Assembly: GCA_029962745.1 (NCBI GenBank)
Contig: CM057157.1
Coordinates: 22,376,088-22,440,087 of the forward strand
Origin: Echinometra lucunter
Lineage: Eukaryota; Echinodermata; Echinoidea; Camarodonta; Echinometridae
Length of the DNA stretch: 64,000 nt
Reading direction: 5' to 3'
In this document: piece after piece, positions 41,320 through 53,300 of the stretch
How positions within the stretch are numbered: the first letter of the stretch is position 1
Layout of the letters: every line of letters starts with the position of its first letter
Notes under the pieces: generated by a model
The model's database searches: none
What the model was told of the DNA's origin: nothing
Seen by the model: the letters and a program-made list of their open reading frames with translations, nothing else
Translations under genes and position numbers: made by a program

Positions 41320-44300
41320 GTAGGATTGATTTAGAAAGTTTGTTGGGAAATACGTACAGAGAACACCAGATTGAAGTGAAACAAATACGAATTGCAAAAT
41401 CATGCCAAGATATTTGAATTAACCCCTTCCTACCCTGAAGAAAATTAGATGAAATGATTTCTATGTATCTGATGTAATTTATAGCAAAAAATTAACTTTG
41501 AAAATATGCATATACCCTGGTGTCCCAGAAAAAGCGGAACGGCGGATATTTAGTACTTTACCTTCAAAAAGTATGTAATTTTTCTACATCATTGGGTAAA
41601 GCATCCTCTACGGAGGAGAATGGTGCCAAGCTCATTGAATTTGTAGAAGTAATTTTGATTATGTGTCCGTTTCTTAAAATACAATAATGACCTTTGATAA
41701 TACCATGTTTGAGGGGAAGCCCAATGATGCGTGTCAATAACCATATATACCATTTATACATCACGCAATTTCCATTGGATTAATTGGAATCGAATCTTTG
41801 TTTTCTGTGATCCCGAGTTCTTTATGAGCATGCTAAACATTTCAACTGATTACTCCTCTTATGGTATCTGCTAGACTGAAAGGCACTATGATCTTTTCTG
41901 CAAAAAGGAGTAGTGGGTAATTAAATCTGTTATTCCACCCAGTATTTTGAAACTGCATCTTTAGGTGCGGGTCCGATTATTTTACTCTTATTTGTATATC
42001 CGTTTCTAACCGGTACACCAGTAATCATGATTCACGAAATTGTTTATATTGAATACTTGCCTCATGTAAGTGTCTTCATGGTCATTGATGTTTAGATGAC
42101 GCTTTGCTTATTACTTTTCATTTGGAATATACACTTCAACTGAATACTTGTTTGAATATTCAAGCTGTCATACCACTTAGATTCTACAATATCACAGCAA
42201 GACTGATATACCATTTATACAGCACGCAATTTCCAATGGATTCATTGGAATCGAATCTTTGTTTTCTGTGATCCCGAGTTCTTTATGAGCATGCTAAACA
42301 TTTCAATTGATTACTCCTCTTATGGTATCTGCTAGACTGAAAGGCACTGTGATCTTTTTCTGCCAAAATAATGATTCATGTATCGCCTGGAAAAAGGAGG
42401 AGTGGATATGATCTCTATTAAATCTGGTATTAAATCTGTTAGTCCACACAGTATTTTGCCTGTTTACCCACTGATTCACATCATTCAATCAGCAGTCTTA
42501 TGATATTATATAACAGTTCAAACAATACAAAACAAATGAGTGATCACCATTACAAAATCATGGTGCCTTCTAGTTTTTTGCCAAGTTTGTCTCTATCGCA
42601 AACCTAAATGTACACAGTCTAACCTAATTGACATTTGTAAACATTTGTTCCGCTGATCAGACTAAAGAGGGCCTATAATGGAATTCCCTCATGTAACCAT
42701 AATGAATTTGCTGGTGGATTATATCTCTAATATTAATCAAGAAGGTCAATAAAATCTCATCTGCATGATGTTTTGAACGTCATGATCGTTACATAACGTG
42801 TGACAGTAAGATAAGGCACCAACTACTGGTATACGCCTTGAATTATGAATTGATGTACTCTTTATATCAATGTCGATGTGGTTACCAATATATTCTTGCA
42901 TCACCATTCTCCCATGATATCTCTTAGCATTGATCATGTTGATAGTCTGCTATATATTGTCGACACTCTCGACTATATCAACTATATATTCATATACTAT
43001 TTCAATAACTGAATGCTCATGCATTTTGTTTAATTGAGTCTGATCGAATATCCCTTACCTGGTAATTTGAAACTGCATCTTCAGGTGCGGGTCCGATTAT
43101 TTTACTCTTATCTGTATATCCGTTTCTAACCGGTACACCAATAATCATGATTCACGAAATTGTTTATATTGAATACTTGCCTCATGTGTCTTCATGGTCA
43201 TTGATGTTTAGATGACGCTTTGCATATTACTATTCATTTGGAATACACTTCAACTGAATACTTGTTTGAATATTCAAGCTGTCATACCTCTTAGATTCTA
43301 CAATATCACAGCAAGACTGATATACCATTTATACAGCACGCAATTTCCAATGGATTCATTGGAATCGAATCTTTGTTTTCTGTGATCCCGAGTTCTTTAT
43401 GAGCATGCTAAACATTTCAATTGATTACTCCTCTTATGGAATCTGCTAGACTGAAAGGCACTGTGATCTTTTTTCTGCCAAAATAATGATTCATGTATCG
43501 CCTGCAAAAAGGAGTAGTGGGTATGATCTTTATTAAATCTGTTATTCCACCCAGTATTTTGCCTGTTTACCCACTGATTCACATCATTCAATCAGCAGTC
43601 TTATGATATCAAATAAAAGTTCAAACGATCCAAAACAAATGAGTGATCACCATTACAAAATCATGGTGCCTTCTAGTTTTTTGCCAAGTTTGTCTCTATC
43701 GCAAACCAAAATGTACACAGTCTAACCTAATTGACATTTGTAAACATGTTCTGCTGATCAGTCTACAGGGGGCCTATAATAGAATTCCTTATGTAACCAT
43801 ATGAATTTACAGGTGGATTTTATCACTAACACAGAATGTTAAACTCATTCTGCATATTATGATTCTTTGAACCTGATTTACTCAATGACGATTTACGCTC
43901 ACCTGTACTTCCATATTTTACAATGGGAAATATATCTATAGACGGATGAATTGCCTTGTAGCCACTGATCATTCAACTGTTTTGTCTACTTTAAGATTGT
44001 TATTATTATTTGGCTGCTGCTTGGGTGACTTTCACATTCCAGTTTGTTCATTTTCCTGCCTGTCTTTAATCGGTATTGAACACATAACCATGGGCTGAGA
44101 CTCTCATTATGGGTTGGTTACTGCTACTTCATATTCATCCTTATTATGTGTCACTGCGATGAAAACCAGATCGAAATAGTATGCGACTTTTTTTGTTCAA
44201 TATTTATCAAGAAGGTCAGTAAAATCTCATCTGCATGATGTATTGAACGTCATGATCGTTAGATAATGTGTGACAGTAAGTTAAGGCACTAACTACTGGT

Positions 44301-47300
44301 ATACGCCTTGAATTATTAATTAATGTATTCTTTATACCAATGCCGATGTGGTTACCAATATATTCTTGTATCACCATTCTGAGCTAAAAAGCGGTATTTC
44401 TCGCATGATATCTCTTTATACCAATGCCGATGTGGTTACCAAAATATTTTTGTATCGCTATTCTGAGATAAAAGCGGTATTTCTCGTATGATACTTCTTC
44501 AGCATTGATCATGTTGATACGTTGCTCAATCGTGTGTATTGTCGACACTCTCGACTATATCAACTATATACTTATAATCTATTTCAAAAATTGAATGCTC
44601 ATGCATTTTGTTTTTATTTGAATCTGATCGAATATCCCTCACCTGGTTACTTTATGGTCAAATTATCAAATTTGACATACTGTTCTATTTGAAACTGCTT
44701 CTTTAGGCGACCATTACGGGTCCGATTAAGTTCAGTACTATTCAACTGACATACCATCCAATGGTCAGCTGTTACATTTCACTAATCGGCGACTACTTTC
44801 ATGTATAGATTATCCTTAACTTGCAAACTTTTTTGTCAAATTGTTATTCAATCGTTTCAATCTGATAATTCTCAGTGTAGGTTGTCTTCCTTTTCAAGGT
44901 CGAAATGTCATACGCGAATCTTTAAACATGTATTTGTGTTTTGATAGTGCTGTAATAATCCTGTAACTGTGTACATATCACTGTATGATATCTCTATCTC
45001 ACTACATGTTATTCAGTACGTTGATGTTCAAGACTCAATTGCCGAATTGCTATCTTAGAGCTTTTTGAAGGGTATTTTGAGGTCATTTTTATACGAATGT
45101 AAACCTCTGTACATGCACGGCTTTTCTGACTACGACACAATCGCTATTTGACAATTATCAACTGACTGTACCTCATAGCGCCTACCGCGATGCATTCTCT
45201 CTTATTAGCTTACAATAGTCATCACACAATTCCCTGCACCTGGCGAACACTTTGGGTAGGTCAGTTTTCCTCTTTTTGTAATCGTTTGAATCTCACTGCT
45301 CAAATGGGTTGTTCATTTAGTACTTTTTAGGTGATCCACATTTTTCTGGCCAGTCTGGCCCTTTTTCTATTAACTCTACACCACTATTTTTTTTCGTGTA
45401 AAGTTTTTTAAATTTTTGTTTTCTCATTCTTTGGAAATATAGAAAGATACTTCAAGATGTTCAATCAAATTTACCAGAAGAGGTTGGCTACTTGTTGGCC
45501 TTTTTCTTTTTAAAGATCGAACAGTTAACTGAGTTTATTTAGAACGAAAGGGTCTTCGATAATGTATTATACATTAGATATTTCTATTCTAAAAGAATCA
45601 AATTCGCTATAGAAATATTTTCAAGGGTATTTTCGTTTCTTTCTTTTTAAAGCCAAAAGGAATAGTGGGGGTTTCTTCTTCTTCTTCTTCAAATCTCTTC
45701 ATCCTGCAAAAATGATTTTTCGTCATTGCTTATTTCGTCTTTCCAAGAGTGGCTCACGTGGAACCAAATTCAAATGTCTCAGTATTGATTTTATCCAGTG
45801 ACGCAAACGAAATAATTGTCGTAAAACCTTGGCTATTTTATACTTCTCATTTACTTAACGGGAGCTCCGTCAACTGTCTTTTTGTATGTGTGTGTGTGTG
45901 TCATTTCTGTTTTCTGTTAATGTTTTCCGCATTTATTTTCTTTTTATTTATTGATGCTTCCTAGTGTCTTCATCTTCACCTATTCCTTCTTTCCCATTAT
46001 TCATCTCTCATCCTTTTCATCTATGGGGATTCACGCATTTATGAACTTTTGCATATATTATAAAAGTACACAATTATTATTTTCTTATGGATAATTTATC
46101 TTCTGATATATTACCCTATGTAAATTTTGACAATGATGAGTCCTCTCTAGATTTACAAGATGATGATAATAGTAGTAACTTTAGACTTGATTCTATCATC
46201 GATCAAAACGACCATACGAACGACATAGCCGATATCTGTAACACACAACAAGCCGTATTCGAATATGATTTTGACCTTTGTGATGCAACACCAATTAACA
46301 ATGCCCAGTATCTAAATGAACAAAAGTTTATAGTAAAAATTTAATAGGCAGTAAATAGCTTTTGCATTTTACATTTCAATATCAGAAGCTTAAATAAAAA
46401 CTTTGAAAACCTCAAAATGACCCTGCAAAACATCAATTTTAATGTATCTGTCATTGGTCTTTCCGAAACTTGGTTGAATGACAACAATTGTTCAATTCTG
46501 TCACTACCACGTTACACTTTAGTCACCAATAATAGATTAGGCGGGGGGGGGGGTGATGTTGGAGCTTATATTTCCACAATACCAATAAAAGACTCACAGT
46601 AACATGAATATAACCTCTGCCTTAGAAAGTTTATTTACTGAAATCCTTAATCCAGGAAAAAGGGGGATTCTAATTGGAATTATTTATCGACCCCCTAGCT
46701 CCAGCTGTGTTGACTTTTTAGAAGAACTAGAAACAATTTTATCCAACCCCCTCCTAATAACTAGACATTGTTTCATAAAGGGCAATTTTAATATTTACCT
46801 GCTTAATCTTGACGACAATCTGACTCATGCCTACCTTGATCTCGCCCTTTCTCATTCTCTTGTCCCACTAATAGTTAGACCTACTAGAATAACTGAAAAC
46901 TCAGCAACACTTATAGATCATATCTTAACTAATGTTTATCCATATCCTGATGCTGGAATACTACTCACTGATATCACTGATCATTTTCCTATTTTTGCCA
47001 CGTTTCCTGAGCCTACAAAATTTAAACAACTTCCTAATTCCTACTCTTACCTACGACAACATTGCTCGTCTTAAGGATAGACTACACGGTCTTGATTGGA
47101 CTGACGTATTAGAAACAGAAATTGTAATGAATCCTTTTACAAATTTATTGAGGCTTTAACACATGTTTATAATGAAACTATTCCAGACACTTCACATAAA
47201 AAATCAAATTCCAAAAAAGAATCCCAGATCCCCGTGCATTACTAAAGCCCTTTTAAGATCCATTAATAAGAAAAATAAATTATATTACATATATAAAGTG

Positions 47301-50300
47301 ACCATTCTCCTCAATCACGACTTAAGTATACTAAATACAAAAATATTTTAACTGGCTTGCTAAGAAGTGCTAAAAAGAACGATTATGCCTCGAAAATGAT
47401 TTCAAGCAAAAATTATATAAAAGGTACGTGGAAAATAATAAACGATGCCCTCCAAAGGAATGTTCAACATAGTTCAGTTAATACTGTAAAAATTGATGAT
47501 AATTTGATTGATGACACAAATGTTATTGTAGGAAGTTTTAATGACTTCTTTGTCAACATTGGTAGAAATCTAGCTAAAAAAATTCCCAATACTAATAAAC
47601 ATTATTTGGACTACATGGGCCAACCAAACCCGAATACATTATTTTTATACCCAACTGACTCGACTGAAATCATCGGAATTGTACAGAAGCTTAAAAACCA
47701 AAAGAGTCCTGGGTTCGACAATATAACCAATGATTTGCTTAAGCATACAGTTGTGCTCAGAAGTATTCATACCCCTAAGAAAATATGTGTTTTTTGCATT
47801 TTTCATAAAAATGAAAGCTGAACTAGGATAACTTGCATAGTAGTTAAATACTACTAGACATTATCTACAAAAGCATGCTGATTTTATTTTCATCTCATTT
47901 GCATAATAATAGAGAAGATGACTTTTCTGAATTTTCTGATGTTCAAAAGTATTCATACCCCTGTCTTTCTCAAGTATAAGACACCTTATTTTTCATAATT
48001 CAAATATTTTACTACCCCCATATGTTTTCAAGCTGGACCCTATAATGTCAGGCATGAATACAAAAGAATTTAAGCCATGTTGCATGGTATCCAGGAAGAG
48101 GAAGTTCCTGAGATCTCAGAAATCTTCCCTCTTCTGGGGTTTATCCAGATGTTAGTTGCCATGTTGATGAAACTGATTTCAAATCAATTCAATTCAAGAT
48201 TGGGGGAGGGGGGGGGGGCATTTCGCATTTTTAAAATGAAATTTTGTTGAGAAAGTCAAAGTCTTTGAATTCCAGAAATATCAGTGGTTCTATAAATTGA
48301 GAATCAGTGGCTAGATCTTTGTCAGTTCATCGCAATCGGCTTAAACTTCATCATGGTCAAGCGAAAGGAACTTAGTGACGACCTGAGATCGCGAATAGTG
48401 AATGCTCACAAAGATGGTTTGGGCTACAAGGCAATATCCAAGCGTTTTGAGGTTCATGTGGCTACTGTCCAGAACATCATCAGAAAGTTCAAGACTTTCA
48501 ACAAAGTGGAGAACCTTAAAAGACATGAACGGAAGCCCAAAGTCTCGGCAAGGCAAGCGAGATGTTTAGTTCGAGCTGCTGCTGTCAACCCCAGAATCAC
48601 CACAAAGAAGATGCTGAAAGATCTCAATGGCCAAGGGACCAAGATCTCCAGGCAAACCATCCAGACGACCTTGAATAAGGCAGGATTGAATGGACGACGG
48701 CCACGGAAGACTCCACTCCTAAAACCCAACCACACAAGATCACGTTTGAACTTTGCCAGAAGACATCTGGGAAAGGATGAAACTTTTTGGAGGTCTATTC
48801 TTTGGTCTGATGAAATAAAGATGGAGCTGTTCGGACACAGAGATGTCGCCTACGTCTGGAGGAAGAAAGGGGAAGCCTTTAACCCAAAGAACACAGTGCC
48901 CACAGTAAAACATGGTGGAGGGAGCATAATGGTTTGGGGCTGTTTTTCAGGAAGTGGGACAGGGAATCTTGTTAAGGTGAGTTTACAACATTATCAATGC
49001 ATCAATTCTTAACTATGAATTGGTAATTTTTGTTTTACAAGTAGTGAAATGATTTTATTGAATAAGAATAATACAGATTTTCTTATCTTTGAGTATATAT
49101 TTAACTTACACCAAAATTGGAGTCAAATGAATTGGAAATTCTCATTTTAGGTAAATTATGACATTGCTGGTTAAGTACTAACTCACATGCGAATTACCTT
49201 GTATGCTTAGTTCTACATTGAAATGCCCCTATGAATGTTTTACCTACGTAGTGTCTTTGGAGGTTTTTAAGCCATGTTGAAGTAAAATTAAAACGTCTTT
49301 CTTTCTTTTAATAGGTCAATGGCATCATGAAGAAGGAGCAGTACCTCGAAATCCTGCAAGAGAACGTGAAAGAGTCTGCTGAAACACTTCAACTTGGCCC
49401 CGATTGGATCTTCCAACAGGACAACGATCCAAAGCACACTGCCAAGAAGGTCAAAACATGGTTTCAGGAGCATGCAGTCAACGTACTGGAGTGGCCGAGC
49501 CAAAGTCCTGACTTGAACCCAATCGAAAACCTTTGGAAAGAGCTCAAGGTGAAGGTCAACGCAAGGAAGCCCAGACCTGAAGGACTTGGAGAGGATTGCA
49601 AAGGAGGAATGGGCCAAAATCCCTGTAGAGACATGCAAGAACTTAGTAACAAACTATAGGAGACATCTGGAGGCAGTCACTGCGAATAAAGGCTATTCAA
49701 TTGATTATTAACTTGTGGTTCATGACAGGGGTATGAATACTTTTGGACATCAGAAAATCCAGGAAGTTATCTATTCTTTTGATATGCAAATGAGGTGAAA
49801 ATAAAAATGGCATGCTTTTGTACATGATACCTAAATGTATTTGACCGATTTGTAACTGACTCCAGTTCTACTCTTATTTTTATTAAAAATGCAAAAAACT
49901 GTAATTTTCCAAGGGGTATGAATACTTCTGAGCACAACTGTATCTTGCCAGACATCACTGTTCCCGTTGTTTATATCTACAACAGATCTTTAACTACAGG
50001 TATAGTTCCAAACCAAATGAAAATTTCTAAAGTCATCCCTATTTTCAAAAAGGGTAAAGGGTGATACCCACCTGATCACCAATTATCGTCCTATCTCATT
50101 ATTGACAACTTTTTCTAAGATCTTGGAAAAAAATCATGTATAACAGAACAATTAGTTTCGTTGATGAGTACAACATTCTAATTAATGCTCAATTTGGTTT
50201 TCGTGAACAACACAATACCACACATGCAATCTTGAGCCTCATCGACAAAGTTACAAGAGCACTTGACAATCATTCCCATACTATTGGTATTTTCCTGGAC

Positions 50301-53300
50301 TTCTCCAAGGCCTTTGATACTGTGGATCACGATATACTTTTACATAAATTGAATCACTATAGAATCAGAGGGCAGGCCTTGGAGTGGTTCAGGAATTACC
50401 TTACTGATAGGAACCATTTTGTATTTATTGACAACTTTTCCTTAACCCTTGGTGATACATCGTATGGGGTACCTCAACGGTCCATATTAGGTCCGCTTTT
50501 ATTTACATTGTATGTTAATGATTTTTTATCTTTCCTTCAGACAGCTATCTTTTATACTCTTTGCTGATTCCCATCAGGATCCACATCAGCTCACAGAAGT
50601 CATTAACACCGAATTAAAAAATACATCAAACTGGATTGCAGCCAATAAGCTTTCATTAAACCTTGACAAAAACCCACTTTATGATATTTAGCAATAGTAT
50701 TACCGAACCCCCTGTACCTATAACTTTAAATGACCATGCGCTAATTCAGGTTACTAACACCAGATTCCTTGGTGTTATAATCGATGACCGTTTATCCTGG
50801 AAACCTCATCTTACCCAGTTACATTATGTAAAAAGGTATCGCGTAACATTGGTGTCATAAACGGAATCAAACAGTTCTTTCCTCAGCCCACCCTACATTT
50901 ATTGTATTGTACTTTCGTCCTATCCCATTTGAAGTATGGTATACTCGCATGGGGCCACTCTAATAGACAATATCTGAATAAAGTTTTAGTTTTACAAAAA
51001 AGACTAATGAGAATCATTTGCAGTAAAAGTTATCGTTCTCACACTAGCGCTCTCTTTTTTAATAATAAAGTTTTACAAAATGATGAACTATACTTTGTAC
51101 AACCTTGGATGCTTTATGTACCACTTGGAAAAAAACAATTACCGGAAAATTTATTGCAGATATTCTCAAGAAACAATCAAGTTCACAATTATCCTACAAG
51201 ACAGTCCAATTTGTTACATCTCCCACTGACTAGAACACTTACTACTCAAAAGACATTTATATACACAGGACCACAGTTGTGGAACTCTTTGAATAATTCT
51301 ATTAAAACGGCCCCCAATATTTTTTTCATTAAACGTAAACTTAAAAAGACTGTTAGTTGTCAGCATGAATAGGGAATGCATAGTTTCAACACATACTTGC
51401 TAATGAAAATAACGCTATGATATCATCAAAAGATCAAAAGCTTTGCAAAAGTAATCGTAATGTAAAATTCTCCGTTCTCCATCTCTCATTTTCACCATTA
51501 TCATCTTTCATCTTACATCTCTTCGTTTCTCTTTCTCTCTCTGTCTCTCTGTCTTTATGCTAGTAAAATCGTCAGTTGCCATTCCTTTTTTCATTATCAT
51601 TTTACTTGCATTAACTAATGCAAGTCACATCACCCTTTCTTTTGTATGGGCAGGGCCGCGGGGGGGGGGGGTTGGAATAACATAAAAGTACATACATTTT
51701 TATCACATTATTATTATATCATTATGTTTGTAAGCCACACAGGGGTCTATACAATACAAGCTCTGCTTCTTTAAATAGACTCCTCCACTGATTTATTCTT
51801 CTTAATTCAAGTTAACACTTACAGATATATGTAAAATGTATTTCTCATATGCAAATTTGTTTATATTTTGTCATTCCAGAATAAGTATATGTATGTCCGT
51901 TGATCTGTGTTATTTGCATTACATTGTGGAAATAAAAAAACTTCAATAACAAAACATGCCATATGAAAGACCATTCCCCATACAATCCTGCTCTCATCTG
52001 TGGCAAAAAATGCAAAATTTGAAAATGTCTGTATTTTAAGAAACGGGCATAGAATCAAAATAAATTGCTCCAATTTGGTATCATTCTCTTTGGTAGAAGA
52101 TGCTTTACACAGTGATGTAAAAATAAAAAAATAAAAAACATCTATTTTTTCGAAGGCAAAGTACTGAAAATCCGCCGTTCCGCTTTTTGGGGGACACCCG
52201 GTATATGTCGAAGTACAAAGTTTGCAAGTAATACATTACATAAATATTGCCATTTGTTCATGTTTCCTTTATTTTTTAAATCAGAAAACTTAGAAATTAG
52301 TCTTATCAGAGATCAGTGTGAGACTTTTTATAAGTCAGATATTGAAAAATACCCGGGGGGGGGGGGTTCCAGTGCCAGCAAAGTATTGTTGTTGATTTTT
52401 TTAGATAACCAGAAATTGGTTATTCTCTGAATTTTCCTCTTGATTGCAGTACGACCTTGCTTTAGATATCTTAGCATACCAGGCAATGTGCAGAGAATTC
52501 ATATATTCCGTTTCCAGTTGTTGTTGGTTTTTTGTCATGTGAAATTTATTACAAACAATCTTATGAAAATTAAATTTTCTAATTTCGGAGAGAGATTGAA
52601 GTACATAATCCCCCTAGAGATGAAGTACATATTCTTCTTCTTTTCCTTGAAGATATTCTTTCTCTCCTAAGAATACATCCTTCACCATTCCTCTATGAAA
52701 ATGTGTCGTTTTTCTCTAGCTCATAATTTGAAGTGTTGATTCGTATGATCCCTACGTGCTTGTGATGTGAACATTTTGCTTGTGAAAGCATGGACGAGTA
52801 AGATCAATGGTTGGAGTGTGTTGTTGTGAGAGAGATGAAGGCCTGATGGAAACAGTAATGGGATTCACTTTTCAGCTTTCCAGCCGTCAAACATGCTACT
52901 TTTTGTGCTTATCATACTTATGTTGATTAGACTTAATGGAATGAGGGTAATGTATATTTACATTTAAAGAGGGTTTAGAATTCAATGGGGTATCTGCACC
53001 TTTTTACAGTTCACAGAGAAAGTCTTAATTTGTAGATTTTCTGTTACATGTACCGTAGTTGATAGCATGTGTTACATTAGATTTACTCAGTATTTGATAT
53101 TTGTGAAATAGAAAGCTTTCAGTAAATGATGCAAAGGAAAGGTCTTTCGAAGAAAAGCCCCACACGCAGTAATGTTATTACAGACGAATTTGCATCTTTC
53201 GTAGATGACACAAGTTTGCGGCATGATAGTCTTTTTGAAATATGAAAAAATTTGTGAATCTGCTTCTGGGATAGGGCTGAATTGCAAGCAGGTTGCATGC

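Larger units (their letters stand above)
46087..51372 (+). mobile_element. CR1/Jockey-group LINE, decayed, interrupted by a Tc1 transposon
   Basis: Endonuclease domain: [15 protein letters not shown] and [15 protein letters not shown] (46380-46480), [36 protein letters not shown] (to 47000). Reverse transcriptase: [17 protein letters not shown] just before the Tc1 insertion, then [57 protein letters not shown] and [11 protein letters not shown], finally an ORF2 tail [20 protein letters not shown] to a stop at 51370-51372. Several frameshifts. The endonuclease GDFN Asp is Asn and the reverse transcriptase FADD motif reads FADS, so both catalytic sites are lost. ORF1 was not recognised; the frame at 46087-46344 may be the start of ORF2. 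The 3' end is uncertain (up to about 51950). Confidence 0.85.
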
